Below are positions 51,383 through 61,530 of a stretch of DNA of 64,000 nucleotides, in pieces. The position numbers and the translations under genes are program-made. Each line of letters begins with the position of its first letter. The stretch's first letter is position 1. Location of the stretch: positions 12,912 to 76,911 of the forward strand of contig NZ_JNIV01000009.1 in the NCBI RefSeq assembly GCF_000701405.1. Reading direction: 5' to 3'. The stretch is from Deinococcus marmoris DSM 12784 (lineage in GTDB: Bacteria; Deinococcota; Deinococci; Deinococcales; Deinococcaceae). The notes under the pieces were generated by a model. It saw only the letters and a list, made by a program, of their open reading frames with translations, had not been told where the DNA came from and did no database searches.

Positions 51383-51954
51383 CCCTCACGCTGTCTCTGG
51401 TTCGCCACGCTGCCACTGCGCCGAACGCCCAGCGCCGCTACCCACACGCAAACGAGGACGCGCCGCTCTCGCCGGAAGGCCGTGCGGTGGCTGCCGGGTT
51501 GAGGTTGCCGCTGCACGCTACCCCACACACTTCCCCAACCCTGAGAACCAGACAGACGGCAGAACTGGCCGGATTTCCCCATTGCATCGCCGCCCCCGCA
51601 CTTGCCGAGGCGGCGTTTGGCGTGATGGCCGGACAGACTTGGGCCGAACTGGAGGCGCAGTTTGGCGAGGAACCGCGCGGCTGGATAGACGCGCTGGGTG
51701 ATCCTGAAAGTGAGGCTGGCCCGCCAGGAGGCGAAACGGGCCGCACCTTTCACGCCCGCGTTCAGAACTGGCTGACCCAACTCCCGCAAGACGGTGACGT
51801 GATCGCCTTCACCCACGCTGGGCCACTGCTGGCCGCGCTGCGCCTGTGCGTGGGCCTACGCGCCGCCGAGATCGCGCCGGGTGGTGTGGCCGTTCTCAAA
51901 CGGGCGGAAGGGCACTGGTGGCTGCGGGAATTGCGGCAGGCACGGGGCAACTGA
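51379..51954 (+). CDS. cobC: Alpha-ribazole phosphatase (histidine phosphatase)
   Basis: 191 residues. Histidine phosphatase superfamily: [20 protein letters not shown] carries the RHG-like nucleophile His, the second His is in [17 protein letters not shown], and [18 protein letters not shown] supplies the acidic residue. Placed right after cobS, it most likely dephosphorylates alpha-ribazole phosphate or adenosylcobalamin phosphate. GTG start at 51379 overlaps the cobS stop. General histidine phosphatases look alike, so the assignment rests partly on context. Confidence 0.85.
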   Translation: MTLTLSLVRHAATAPNAQRRYPHANEDAPLSPEGRAVAAGLRLPLHATPHTSPTLRTRQTAELAGFPHCIAAPALAEAAFGVMAGQTWAELEAQFGEEPRGWIDALGDPESEAGPPGGETGRTFHARVQNWLTQLPQDGDVIAFTHAGPLLAALRLCVGLRAAEIAPGGVAVLKRAEGHWWLRELRQARGN

Positions 51955-51992
51955 AGACAAGGCAACCCCGCCTCCCCACCGTTCCGCTCTGC

Positions 51993-51998
51993 TAACCT
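51993..51998 (+). promoter_or_regulatory. -10 box of riboswitch transcript
   Basis: TAACCT, placed just before the cobalamin riboswitch. It matches the TANNCT form of -10 boxes in this window. Confidence 0.5.
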
Positions 51999-52002
51999 GC
52001 GC

Positions 52003-52205
52003 GCACCTGGGGAAGGGGAAGTCCGGTGAGATTCCGGCGCTGTCGCGCAACGGTATGCCACTCTGTCAAAACAACAGAGCTGTGGTGAAGCCCGAATGCC
52101 TCTCAGGGACGCTGACTCTACTGAATTTATTCTTTAAGTCAGCACCTCTCGCCGTCAGAGGGCCGCATTCTGAGTGCCGAATTTCCCGTGGCCTGCCCAC
52201 GCGCG
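52003..52205 (+). promoter_or_regulatory. Cobalamin (B12) riboswitch
   Basis: Conserved pieces in order: GGGGAAGTCCGGTGAGATTCCGGC (in parts at 52015-52038), the core CGCGCAACGGTA (52045-52056), paired arms, and a B12-box-like AAGCCCGAATGCC at 52088-52100. It lies in the leader of btuF. When adenosylcobalamin is bound the terminator that follows (52209-52240) should form and stop transcription of the btuF-cobO genes. Confidence 0.85.
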
Positions 52206-52208
52206 CTT

Positions 52209-52240
52209 CCGCTCTGGCCCCCGGCTGGAGCGGGCTTTTT
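52209..52240 (+). terminator. Riboswitch expression-platform terminator
   Basis: CCGCTC (52209-52214) pairs with GAGCGG (52228-52233), then GCTTTTT. It stands about 55 nt before the btuF start and is the likely switch point for B12 control. Confidence 0.75.
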
Positions 52241-52293
52241 CTTTGCTGCGTCGCCCGCTTCCGCTGCCGCCCACACGCAAGCCGGAGTTTCAC

Positions 52294-53178
52294 ATGCGCC
52301 AATTCTCTGTTCAATCTGTTTTTGCCCTGTCCACCCTTGCCCTGCTGTCCACTGCCGCCGCCACCTCTTACCCCCTGACCGTGACCGACGATCTGGGGCG
52401 CAAGGTCACGCTGAACAGCGAGCCGAAGCGGATCATCGCCATGCTGCCCAGCCACACCGAAACGTTGATCGCCATCGGCGCGGGGGGCAAGCTGGTGGCG
52501 ATTGACGTGTATAGCAATTACCCGAAGGCCATCACCGACAAACTGCCAAAGGTGGGGAGCGGTTTCCAGCCCGATCTGGAAGCGATTGTGGCCCTCAAGC
52601 CGGATCTGGTGCTGGGCGACGAGTCCTCCGGCTCACGCCTGACCGAGAAGCTGGCAGCGGCAGGTCTGACCGTGTACGGCGGCACCGCCCAGACCTACAA
52701 CGAGGTCTTTGAAAAGATCGCCGTGCTGGGCAAGCTGACCAACCATGAAACCGGGGCGCTGAACCTGATCACGAAGATGCGAACCGAGCTGAATACCCTT
52801 CAGGCCAGCGTAGCAAAGCTGCCCAGAGTCAGCACCTACTACGAGATTGATCCCACGCCGTACAGTGTCGGCCCCAACTCGTTTATCGGTGCGCTGATCA
52901 GTCGGGCAGGCGGGCAGACCATCGTGCCTGCCGCGCTGGGCGACTTTCCCAAGCTGGACCCCGAACTGATCGTGAAGGCCAATCCGCAGGTGATGGTGGG
53001 ACTGCCGCTGGCGGAGGCGGCCAAACGCCCCGGCTGGTCCAACCTGAAGGCGGTGCAGAGCGGCAAGATTTTTAACCCCACCTCTGAGGAAGGTGACGCC
53101 ATCTCGCGCCCCGGCCCGCGCCTGCCCGCCGCCCTGCGCGCCCTGATCAAGTACATCCACCCTGAGGCCCTGAAGTGA
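52294..53178 (+). CDS. btuF: Cobalamin/corrinoid ABC transporter binding protein
   Basis: 294 residues. Signal peptide [23 protein letters not shown], then the helical-backbone (cluster A-II) binding-protein fold: [51 protein letters not shown], with LPSHTETL typical for BtuF and cobinamide binding. The control by a B12 riboswitch supports corrinoid as substrate. The BtuC permease and BtuD ATPase are not in the window. ATG at 52294 with CCGGAG upstream; it overlaps cobO by GTGA. Confidence 0.9.
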   Translation: MRQFSVQSVFALSTLALLSTAAATSYPLTVTDDLGRKVTLNSEPKRIIAMLPSHTETLIAIGAGGKLVAIDVYSNYPKAITDKLPKVGSGFQPDLEAIVALKPDLVLGDESSGSRLTEKLAAAGLTVYGGTAQTYNEVFEKIAVLGKLTNHETGALNLITKMRTELNTLQASVAKLPRVSTYYEIDPTPYSVGPNSFIGALISRAGGQTIVPAALGDFPKLDPELIVKANPQVMVGLPLAEAAKRPGWSNLKAVQSGKIFNPTSEEGDAISRPGPRLPAALRALIKYIHPEALK

Positions 53179-53795
53179 CCGACATGGACGGGGCCACCGC
53201 CGCCCGCCGCGAGACCGCCATGCGCGAGTTGCAGGCAGACCGCGACAACTACAAGAAAGCCGAGGGGATTACCAAGGGGCGGCGCGGCCTGCTGATCGTC
53301 AACACCGGCAACGGCAAGGGCAAGACCACCGCCGCACTGGGCCTGATGATGCGGGCGCATGGGCGCGGCCTGACCACACGCATGTTCCAGTTTCTGAAAC
53401 ACGAGAACGCCAAATTCGGCGAACACCGCACGATGGACGCGCTGGGCCTGCCCTACGAGGGCCTGGGCGACGGCTTTACATGGCGTTCGCGCGATCTGGA
53501 CAATTCGGCAGAGATGGCCGCGCACGGCTGGGCACTGGCGCGGGCCGCGATTGAGGCAGGGGAACACGATCTGATCGTGCTGGACGAGTTTACCTATCCC
53601 CTCAAATTCGGCTGGGTGCCCTGGCCGGAGGTGGAGGCCGTGCTGAAAACCCGCGATCCGAAGATGCACATCGTCATCACCGGACGCGACGCCCTGCCCG
53701 AACTGGTGGAACTGGCCGACACCGTGAGCGAGATCAATCCGGTGAAGCACGCTTACGCGGCAGGGATCGGGGCGCAGACCGGGATTGAGTATTGA
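53175..53795 (+). CDS. cobO: Cob(I)yrinic acid a,c-diamide adenosyltransferase
   Basis: 206 residues, CobA/BtuR type. It transfers adenosyl from ATP to corrinoid Co(I). Reversed P-loop [28 protein letters not shown] (about 44-60), [37 protein letters not shown] and [23 protein letters not shown] are signatures. GTG at 53175 overlaps the btuF stop; an ATG at 53184 is the alternative. It adapts imported or late corrinoids for the cobD-cobU-cobS route. Confidence 0.94.
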   Translation: MTDMDGATAARRETAMRELQADRDNYKKAEGITKGRRGLLIVNTGNGKGKTTAALGLMMRAHGRGLTTRMFQFLKHENAKFGEHRTMDALGLPYEGLGDGFTWRSRDLDNSAEMAAHGWALARAAIEAGEHDLIVLDEFTYPLKFGWVPWPEVEAVLKTRDPKMHIVITGRDALPELVELADTVSEINPVKHAYAAGIGAQTGIEY

Positions 53796-53832
53796 GGCAC
53801 GGGTCATTCACCATTCGGCTGCTGGACTGGAC

Positions 53833-53838
53833 TAAGCT
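53833..53838 (+). promoter_or_regulatory. -10 box of toxin-antitoxin pair
   Basis: TAAGCT, 6 nt before the ATG at 53845. Gives the toxin-antitoxin pair its own leaderless promoter inside the cobalamin block. Confidence 0.45.
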
Positions 53839-53844
53839 TGGTCT

Positions 53845-54087
53845 ATGTCTGAAGTCGTCAATATCCATGCTGCAAAGACCCAGCTCTCGCGTCTGGTGGA
53901 GCGCGCCCACTTGGGCGAGGAAATTATTCTTGCCAAGGCGGGTAAGCCTTACGCGCGGCTGGTGCCACTGGCCCCGGCCCGCAAGCGTGAGTTTGGTTTT
54001 CTGGCCGGGACGGTGGAACTCAGCGACGAGGAAAACTACGAGCTACTCCGTCCACTCAGTGAGGAAGAATTGGCGGACTGGGAGTGA
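53845..54087 (+). CDS. Antitoxin, Phd/YefM family
   Basis: 80 residues. MSEVVNIHAAKTQLSRLVERAHLGEEIILAKAGKPYARLVPL matches Phd/YefM-type DNA-binding antitoxins that mask PIN-domain toxins. The C-terminal half (LSDEENYELLRPLSEEELADWE) is the acidic toxin-wrapping tail. Overlaps the toxin start by GTGA. It should autorepress its own promoter at 53833. Confidence 0.88.
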   Translation: MSEVVNIHAAKTQLSRLVERAHLGEEIILAKAGKPYARLVPLAPARKREFGFLAGTVELSDEENYELLRPLSEEELADWE

Positions 54088-54473
54088 GGCTGCTGTTGGA
54101 TACGCACATTCTGGTGTGGCTGGTTGCAGGCGATCCGAAGCTCCCAGCTTCCCTGGCGGCGCAATTGCGCTCATCCGAACACACCCTCTATCTGAGCGCC
54201 GTGGTGGCCTGGGAACTGAGCATCAAGTTTCACATGGGCAAGCTCCCCAGCGCTGCCTCCCTGCTGGCCGACTTTCCCGCCGTCGCCGCCCGGCTGGGGG
54301 CCGACGTGCTGGACATCTCGCCCGCACATGCCATCCGCGCGGGGGCGCTGGAATGGGCGCACCGCGATCCCTTCGACCGGATGCTGGTGGCACAGGCACT
54401 GGAGGAAGGGTTGCGGCTGGTCACACTGGACGGCCATATCACCGGGTTTGCCCAGGCTCCGATTCTGCGTTAA
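54084..54473 (+). CDS. vapC: VapC-family PIN-domain toxin
   Basis: 129 residues. PIN-domain acidic residues: LLDTHILVWLVAGD with Asp6, WELSIKFHMGKL with the conserved Glu, AHRDPFDRMLVAQA and RLVTLDGHI. PIN toxins cleave tRNA or rRNA to slow growth. GTG start overlapping the antitoxin stop. The pair sits between cobO and cobD and its stop is only 13 bp before cobD, so cobD transcription may now depend on read-through from it. Confidence 0.9.
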   Translation: MRLLLDTHILVWLVAGDPKLPASLAAQLRSSEHTLYLSAVVAWELSIKFHMGKLPSAASLLADFPAVAARLGADVLDISPAHAIRAGALEWAHRDPFDRMLVAQALEEGLRLVTLDGHITGFAQAPILR

Positions 54474-54486
54474 TCGCGGCTGAAGC

Positions 54487-55377
54487 GTGAGCAGCAGGCA
54501 AAAATCCATGCTGCTGGCCCTCGCCCTGGATCTGCTGGGCGAACCACCCACGCCATTTCATCCGGTGGTCTGGATGGGGAATTACCTCAAGGCAGCCCGG
54601 AAACGGTGGAGGGCCGAAACACCCTCTGAGCAACTGCGCGAGGGGGCTATGTGGTGGGCGCTGGGTGCGGGGGCTTCGGCTGGAGTCGGACACTTGACCC
54701 AGCATCTACCGGGCGGCTGGATCACACAGGGCATCCTCCTGAAGCCGTTGCTGGCGCGGCGGGCGCTGTTCGCGGCGGTAGCTGAGGTTCACGCGGCTCT
54801 GGTTGGGGATGATCTGCCAGAAGCAAGACGCCTCCTATCCTGGCATCTGGTCAGTCGCGAGACATCCGAGTTGACGGCGGCAGAGGTGGCGGGCGCGGCC
54901 ATAGAAAGTCTGGCGGAAAACCTGTCGGACAGCGTGGTTGCACCGCTGCTGTGCTTTCGCGTGGGCGGGCTGCCGCTGGCCGCGCTTTACCGCTATGCCA
55001 ACACCGCCGACGCCATGTGGGGCTACCGCACCCCGGAGCTGGAACACGTCGGGAAGGTGGCTGCCCACGCCGACGACGTATTCAATCTGGCCCCGGCCCG
55101 CCTGACCGCGCTGTGTACTTTGCTGGCCTCTGGTGGGCGCGGCCTAGGCGTATGGACGCGTGACCGCCGCAACACCGCCAGCCCCAATGCCGGACATCCC
55201 ATGAGCGCCTTTGCCGGAGCGTTGGGCGTCCGGTTGGACAAGCGTGGCGTGTACGTCCTGAACGCCGGGGGGCACGTGCCGGAAGCGGCAGACCTGCCCC
55301 GCGCTCTGACGCTGGCCCGCCGCACCTTTGCGCTGGCAACCCTGTTCTTGCTCTTGCCCTGGAAACAACATGCTTGA
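54487..55377 (+). CDS. cobD: Adenosylcobinamide-phosphate synthase (CbiB/CobD)
   Basis: 296 residues. It attaches aminopropanol phosphate to adenosylcobyric acid at the membrane. [25 protein letters not shown] is the family N-terminus; [33 protein letters not shown] and [30 protein letters not shown] are signature blocks. About four hydrophobic segments. GTG start at 54487 is 13 bp after vapC. The ATG of the next gene lies 8 nt inside its end. Confidence 0.92.
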   Translation: MSSRQKSMLLALALDLLGEPPTPFHPVVWMGNYLKAARKRWRAETPSEQLREGAMWWALGAGASAGVGHLTQHLPGGWITQGILLKPLLARRALFAAVAEVHAALVGDDLPEARRLLSWHLVSRETSELTAAEVAGAAIESLAENLSDSVVAPLLCFRVGGLPLAALYRYANTADAMWGYRTPELEHVGKVAAHADDVFNLAPARLTALCTLLASGGRGLGVWTRDRRNTASPNAGHPMSAFAGALGVRLDKRGVYVLNAGGHVPEAADLPRALTLARRTFALATLFLLLPWKQHA

Positions 55378-56381
55378 ATTGCCGCCCCTCATTCCCCGCA
55401 TCCGTCACGGCGGACCCACTTCCGAAGCCTTCACGGGGCTGGATTTCAGCGTGAATACCAATCCCTACAGCCCCAATCCGGCGCTGGTGCGGGCACTGCG
55501 GGAAGCCGATCACACCCAATATCCTGATCCGGCCTACCGCGCGGTGAGGGAGCGACTGGCCGCGTGGCATGGTGTTTCCCCTCCAGAAGTCGCGCTGGCG
55601 GTGGGCGCATCCGATCTGCTGCACCGCATCGTCCGCGCTTATTTGCCGCCCAGTGGCATCTTGCTCAGCGTTCACGCCCCCTTCGGAGAATTGGCCCGCG
55701 CTGCCACGTTGAACCGGGTAGAAGTGCGCGTACCCACACCCGAAACCGTCCTCAACGAGATTCAGCCCGGCGTTTCACTGGTGTATATCGGCCATCCGCA
55801 CAACCCCACAGGCCACCGCTTTACAGAAGGCGAACTGGAAGCCCTCGCCGCCGCCTGCTCGTCTGCCGATGCCCTGCTGATCGTGGACGAGGCGTATGCG
55901 CCATTTCTCCCCGCATCCAGCATCCCGCGCACAGCGTCCGTGATTCGGCTGCTCTCACCCGGCAAGGCGCATGGGCTGGTGGGCGCACGTCCCGCCTACG
56001 CTCTGGCTGCGCCGGAAGTTGTCGCCCGACTGGACAACCTCGCGCCCGCGTGGCACGTTCCGGCGGGAACGGCGGCGGTCCTGGCGGCGCTGCCGGAGGC
56101 TAGAGGATTTCTGGATGAAACATTGCCGCGCGTGCGACAGGAGGCAGAGGCGCTGGCCGCTGCTTTGCGCCTTCTCGGCCCGGTGGAGCGTCACGGCACG
56201 CCATACATGACGCTAGAAGTGGGGAATGCGGCGGCGGTGGCGGCAAAGTTGCTCAAGCTCGGCATCCGGGTACGCGATTGCGCCAGCTACGGCCTGCCTG
56301 AGCGCATTCGCGTCTCCACCCGCAGACCGCAGGAGAATGCGCGGCTCATCCAAGCGCTCAAAGCTGTTCTGGAGGACACTT

Positions 56382-56389
<8 letters not shown>
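55370..56389 (+). CDS. Threonine-phosphate decarboxylase-like aminotransferase
   Basis: 339 residues, PLP fold type I, class II aminotransferase: [59 protein letters not shown] and [21 protein letters not shown] with the PLP lysine. In cobalamin clusters this position is normally CobD/CobC L-threonine-phosphate decarboxylase, which makes aminopropanol phosphate for the cobD product. A histidinol-phosphate aminotransferase role is the main alternative. ATG at 55370 overlaps cobD by 8 bp. Confidence 0.82.
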
Positions 56390-57778
<1,389 letters not shown>

Positions 57779-57782
<4 letters not shown>

Positions 57783-58321
57783 TCCTGTACGTCACCGGAG
57801 GCGCACGCAGCGGCAAGAGCAGCTTTGCCGAGGCCCGCGCCGCCGCGTCCGGGGGGGCAGTGACCTACCTCGCCACCGCGCAGGCGTTTGACGCCGAGAT
57901 GACCACGCGCATCGGGCGGCACCGCGCAGACCGTCCGGCCCACTGGACGACGGTGGAAGAACCGCTGGACGTGCCGCAAGCTATGCAAGACGCCTCCACG
58001 CACACCATTTTGCTGGACTGCCTGAGCCTGTGGGTCAGCAACATGCTGCTTCTGGACTGGACCGACGAGGCCATGCTCGCGGCGGCAGATGACCTGTTGA
58101 ACGCCGCCCGCGCCCGCCCCGGCCTGACCGTGCTGGTCTCCAACGAGGTGGGCCTGGGCATCGTGCCGGACAACGCCCTGGCCCGCCGTTACCGCGACGT
58201 GCTGGGCTGGGTCAATCAGCGTTGCGCCGCCGCCAGCGACGAGGCAATCTTCCTCGTGAGTGGCCTTCCACTGCAACTCAAACCCTCTAGAGCAGTTCTC
58301 CGAATTACGTCACCAGAATAA
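57779..58321 (+). CDS. cobU: Adenosylcobinamide kinase / GTP transferase, altered C-terminus
   Basis: 180 residues. It phosphorylates adenosylcobinamide and couples GMP, feeding cobS. P-loop YVTGGARSGKSSFAEARAAA, then THTILLDCLSLWVSNML, and VLVSNEVGLGIVPDNALARRYRDVLGWVNQRCAAASDEAIFLVSGLPLQL is the family C-terminus. After GLPLQLKP the last ten or so residues (SRAVLRITSPE) are encoded inside the inverted-repeat element at 58289, so the natural stop has been replaced. Catalytic parts are intact. GTG start overlaps cobQ. Confidence 0.9.
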
Positions 58322-58413
58322 AAGACTTCCGGCGACTCCATTCTCCGTCCTGCTCAGTCAAAGTCACTCGCTCCGCTCGGTCATAAAAATGGTCTTTTTA
58401 TGACAACTGCTCC
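58289..58413 (+). repeat. 125-bp MITE-like element at the end of cobU
   Basis: Left end AGAGCAGTTCTC (58289-58300) is the inverted complement of the right end (GACAACTGCTCC, 58402-58413) at 9-10 of 12 positions. The inside holds the hairpin TCATAAAAA-TGGTC-TTTTTATGA (58381-58403) and is AT-richer than its neighbours. It carries the cobU stop codon. No other copy is visible in this window. The right edge lies directly before the cobT ribosome-binding site AAGGAG. Confidence 0.65.
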
Positions 58414-58423
58414 AAGGAGTTCC

Positions 58424-59494
58424 ATGCATCCTGAATTAACAGCCCTGATCGGGTCCGTCCAGTCCGCCGATGCCGCCGCCATGTCCCGCGCCAGTGAACG
58501 TCAGTCCCAACTGACCAAACCCGCTGGGGCGCTGGGCGATCTGGAGGAACTGGCCGTGCGACTGGCGGGCGTCTTTGGCACAGAAAGACCCCATCCACGC
58601 GGCGTGGCCGTGCTGGTGGCCGCCGGGGATCATGGCGTGGCCGCTGGCGGCGTCAGCGCCTACCCGCCCGAAGTCACGCCCGCGATGGTGGCGAACTTCC
58701 TGGCCGACACGCCCGCTGGACCGGGGGGAGCCGCCGTCAACGCCATCGCCCGCACGGTGGGCGCGCGGGTCTACGTGATGGACGCCGGGGTGAATGCCGA
58801 ATTGCCGGACCATCCCGCCCTGATTCGCGCATCGGTGCGGCGCGGCACGCGTGATCTGCGCCTTGAACCCGCCATGACCGTGCAGGAAACGGAGAGCCTG
58901 ATCCTGGCCGGAGCCGCGCTGGCACGGCGGGCCATTGAGAACGGCGCGGACCTGATCGTTCCCGGCGAGATGGGCATCGGCAACACCACGCCCGCCGCCG
59001 CCCTGACCGCCCGATTGCTGAATCTGGATGCGGCAGAGGTGACAGGCCGGGGCACAGGCGTGGACGACGTGACGCTGGCCCGTAAGCTCGGTGCCGTGCG
59101 TGAGGCATTGGCCCGCACTGATACCACCGATCCCCTGACCGTGCTGGCCGAATTCGGCGGCTTTGAAATCGCCGCCATGATGGGCATGATGCTTCAGGCC
59201 GCCGCACTGCGCCGCGCAGTGGTACTGGACGGCTTCGTGGAAGGCAGTGCGGCTTTGGTAGGCGTATCCCTGGCCCCGGCCCTGCGCGACTTTCTGTTCC
59301 CGGCAGGCGAGTGCGCCGAGATCGGCCACGCGGCGCAACTCTCGGCCCTGGGGTTGAAACCGATGTTCAGACTGGGCCTGCGCCTGGGCGAGGGCACGGG
59401 GGGTGTGCTGGCTGCACCCCTGCTTCTGGCGGCAGCCGCCACCCTGCGCGAGATGCGGACCTTTGAGGAAGCGGGGGTGCCGGGCGGGGGCTGA
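58424..59494 (+). CDS. cobT: Nicotinate-nucleotide-dimethylbenzimidazole phosphoribosyltransferase
   Basis: 356 residues. It makes alpha-ribazole phosphate, the lower ligand of B12. KPAGALGDLEELAVRLAG, VLVAAGDHGVAAGGVSAYPPEVTPAMVANFL, the signature PGEMGIGNTTPAAALTARLL, GRGTGVDDVTLARKLGAV and LGLRLGEGTGGVLAAPLLLAAA match CobT. ATG at 58424 has AAGGAG at 58414-58419. The 125-bp element separates it from cobU, so its expression may now differ from the rest of the cluster. Confidence 0.95.
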   Translation: MHPELTALIGSVQSADAAAMSRASERQSQLTKPAGALGDLEELAVRLAGVFGTERPHPRGVAVLVAAGDHGVAAGGVSAYPPEVTPAMVANFLADTPAGPGGAAVNAIARTVGARVYVMDAGVNAELPDHPALIRASVRRGTRDLRLEPAMTVQETESLILAGAALARRAIENGADLIVPGEMGIGNTTPAAALTARLLNLDAAEVTGRGTGVDDVTLARKLGAVREALARTDTTDPLTVLAEFGGFEIAAMMGMMLQAAALRRAVVLDGFVEGSAALVGVSLAPALRDFLFPAGECAEIGHAAQLSALGLKPMFRLGLRLGEGTGGVLAAPLLLAAAATLREMRTFEEAGVPGGG

Positions 59495-59540
59495 CCCGGC
59501 GGCCCTTTCCCCGCTCTCATTCAGTCCCCTCCACTTTCGC

Positions 59541-59546
59541 TAGCCT
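59541..59546 (+). promoter_or_regulatory. -10 box of ABM monooxygenase gene
   Basis: TAGCCT, 62 nt before the ATG at 59608. Unlike most genes here this one has a normal leader and a ribosome-binding site (GGAGGA). Confidence 0.4.
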
Positions 59547-59607
59547 GTACTGGTCAGCCTTAGCCGCTGCATGTCTTTGCGCACCGCACCCTCTGGAGGA
59601 ACCGCCG

Positions 59608-59964
59608 ATGATCACCGTCATGAACCGCATTGCCGTCCACGCCGAATACGCCGATCAGTTTGAAGCCCGCTTTCTGGACCGCGCCCGGCTGGTAGACGAG
59701 ATGCCCGGCTTCGTCAGCAATCAGGTGCTGCGCCCGGTCAATCCCGGCGATCCCTACGTGGTGCTGACCCTCTGGGAAAGCCGCGCGGCCTTCGAGGCGT
59801 GGACCAGTTCGGACGCCTTCGTACAGGGCCACGCCCGCAGCGGCTCGCTGCCGAAAGAGGCATTCAGCGGTCCCAACAAACTGGAAATCCACGAGGTCCT
59901 TCAGGACTCCAGCCGCCCTGACCTGACTGCCGAGCCTCGGGGCACAGCGTTCGGAATGCACTGA
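59608..59964 (+). CDS. ABM-domain monooxygenase (heme-degrading type)
   Basis: 118 residues, one antibiotic-biosynthesis-monooxygenase fold: MITVMNRIAVHAEYADQFEARFLDRARLVDEMPGFVSNQVLRPVNPGDPYVVLTLWESRAAFEAWTSSDAFVQGHARS, seen in parts. The EMPGFVSNQVLRP and WESRAAFEAW elements match HmoA/IsdG-like heme-degrading members, which open heme to release iron. The exact substrate is not fixed by the sequence; heme is the best guess. Good ribosome-binding site. Downstream 59965-60046 holds nothing recognisable. Confidence 0.75.
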   Translation: MITVMNRIAVHAEYADQFEARFLDRARLVDEMPGFVSNQVLRPVNPGDPYVVLTLWESRAAFEAWTSSDAFVQGHARSGSLPKEAFSGPNKLEIHEVLQDSSRPDLTAEPRGTAFGMH

Positions 59965-60046
59965 CGCCGTTGCCTGTGGGCCTCTTCTGTTCGGGGTCAC
60001 GTCTCTGAAAAATCCTGGACAGAATGTATAGGCATCGAGTGGGCAA

Positions 60047-60072
60047 ACGAAAAAGCACCGTCTGGAGCGGTG
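60047..60072 (-). terminator. Terminator on minus strand after tRNA-like sequence
   Basis: On the minus strand CACCG, loop CTCCAGA, CGGTG, then CTTTTTCG. It ends transcription coming from the CNNM pair or from the tRNA-like sequence next to it. Confidence 0.65.
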
Positions 60073-60083
60073 TTTCATTTTGA

Positions 60084-60144
60084 TAGGCGGTAGAGGATTT
60101 AAACCTTTAATGCGAACTCCGCTTGAAAGGTGTCGGCTCCGCCT
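60084..60144 (-). other. Degenerate tRNA-like sequence
   Basis: The minus strand has a possible acceptor pair AGGCGGA (60138-60144) with ACCGCCT (60085-60091), and a T-arm-like AAAGG-TTTAAAT-CCTCT. It is only about 61 nt long, ends TCA instead of CCA and lacks a clear anticodon arm, so it is not a working tRNA. Its T-arm and acceptor part resemble those of the fragment at 63414. Confidence 0.25.
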
Positions 60145-60234
60145 CTCTGTCAAAATTCGGGCCGACGAGGACGAGCAAGGCAGGCTGCTCCAGATGCTCA
60201 TGCCCGCCTATCCCAGCCGTGCCCCGAAAGAGTT

Positions 60235-61530
60235 TCATACTTCCAGACGGCGCAGATGGACGCGGGTGATCTTGAGACCCTCAGTGGCCTCGGCAGTCAG
60301 TTCGTAGCCCTGGATCTGGATCACGGTGCCGGGCGGCGGAACCGTGCCGTGGGCGTTCAGCAGCAGGCCCGCCACGGTGGTGGCCTCGTCGCTGTGCAGG
60401 GTCAGGCCGTGGTCCCCCCGCAGATCGCTCAGGGTCACCCCGCCGTCAAGAGAAAACGAGCCGTCGGGGTTGACCAGAATCCACTGATCCCCCGTTTCCG
60501 GGCCGGAGTCCATGACATCTTCAATCAGGTCGTCCATCGTGACAAAGCCCAGAGTGCCGCCGAATTCGTCCACCACCAGGGCGGCGTGGCCGCGCCCGTG
60601 CTTGAACAGGGTCATCAGGTCCTCGGCGGGAGAACTGGCCGCCACGCTGGGCAGCGGGCGGATCAGCCCGGCCAGTCTCAGTGAACGGCCCTGCGTGCGC
60701 GCCCGGATGAAGTCCTTGATATGCAGCACGCCCACCACGTTGTCCAGATCACCGTCAAAGACCGGATAGCGGCTGCGGGGCGAACGGGCGAGCGAATTCA
60801 GGATCTCGCTGACGGGGGCGGAGAGGGACAGCGCCTCCACGCTGCGGCGGGGGGTCATCAGTTCCTCGGCGGTGCGGTCTTCCAGGGCAAAGATGTTCTG
60901 GATCAGGTCGCGCTGCTGCTCGCCCAGTTGGCCGCCCTCGGCGCTTTCCTCGGTAACGATGCTCAGTTCCTTGCTGGTGTACAGCAGCGCGCCCTCGCCG
61001 GGTTCGCGGATCTTGAGCAGGCGCATGAGGCCCAGGGCCAGCGCCGTGAGCAGCGAGATCATGGGCCGGAAGATGAAGGCAAAGACCTGCATCAGCGGAT
61101 GCACCCGCACGCTGACCGCTTCCGGGGTTTGCAGCGCCAGCGCTTTGGGGATCATCTCGCCAAAGACGACGTGCATGAATGTGATCAGGCTCAGGGCGAC
61201 GATAAAGCCCACCGTGTGCGCCGCCGCATACGATAGCCCCCAGCCCTCGAAGGGGCCGTACAGCCACGCCGCAATTGCGGGTTCGCCGTACATCCCCAGC
61301 CCGATAGAAGCCAGCGTGATCCCCAGTTGCGCCACGGCGATATAGCGGTCCTTGCCGGTGAGCTGCGCGGTCAGGTCATACAGCCAGCGGGCTGGCCCAC
61401 TTCCGCCCTCGGCCAGCACCAGCAGGCGGCTGCGGCGCGAGGCCACCAGCGCAAATTCGGCGGCCACGAACACGGCGTTGAGCAGCACCAGCAGCAGGAT
61501 AATAACGATGGGCAGAACGTAGGTCAGCAC
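60235..61530 (-). CDS. CNNM/CorC-family CBS-domain membrane protein, copy 2
   Basis: 431 residues. The N-terminal CNNM (DUF21) domain has about four hydrophobic helices (LPIVIILLLVLLNAVFVAAEFALVASRRSRL), then LLYTSKELSIVTEESAEGGQLGEQQRDLIQNIFALEDRTAEELMTPR with a CBS pair, and a CorC/HlyC domain at the end (HGTVPPPGTVIQIQGYELTAEATEGLKITRVHL). Family members move Mg2+ or related cations; older names are hemolysin-related. The GTG start overlaps the stop of copy 1 by one base. Confidence 0.88.
   Translation of the reverse strand: MLTYVLPIVIILLLVLLNAVFVAAEFALVASRRSRLLVLAEGGSGPARWLYDLTAQLTGKDRYIAVAQLGITLASIGLGMYGEPAIAAWLYGPFEGWGLSYAAAHTVGFIVALSLITFMHVVFGEMIPKALALQTPEAVSVRVHPLMQVFAFIFRPMISLLTALALGLMRLLKIREPGEGALLYTSKELSIVTEESAEGGQLGEQQRDLIQNIFALEDRTAEELMTPRRSVEALSLSAPVSEILNSLARSPRSRYPVFDGDLDNVVGVLHIKDFIRARTQGRSLRLAGLIRPLPSVAASSPAEDLMTLFKHGRGHAALVVDEFGGTLGFVTMDDLIEDVMDSGPETGDQWILVNPDGSFSLDGGVTLSDLRGDHGLTLHSDEATTVAGLLLNAHGTVPPPGTVIQIQGYELTAEATEGLKITRVHLRRLEV

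Noticed and set aside
60084..60144. Functional tRNA gene before the CNNM terminator
   Set aside because: Only about 61 nt, no proper anticodon arm and TCA instead of CCA. Kept only as a low-confidence tRNA-like remnant.
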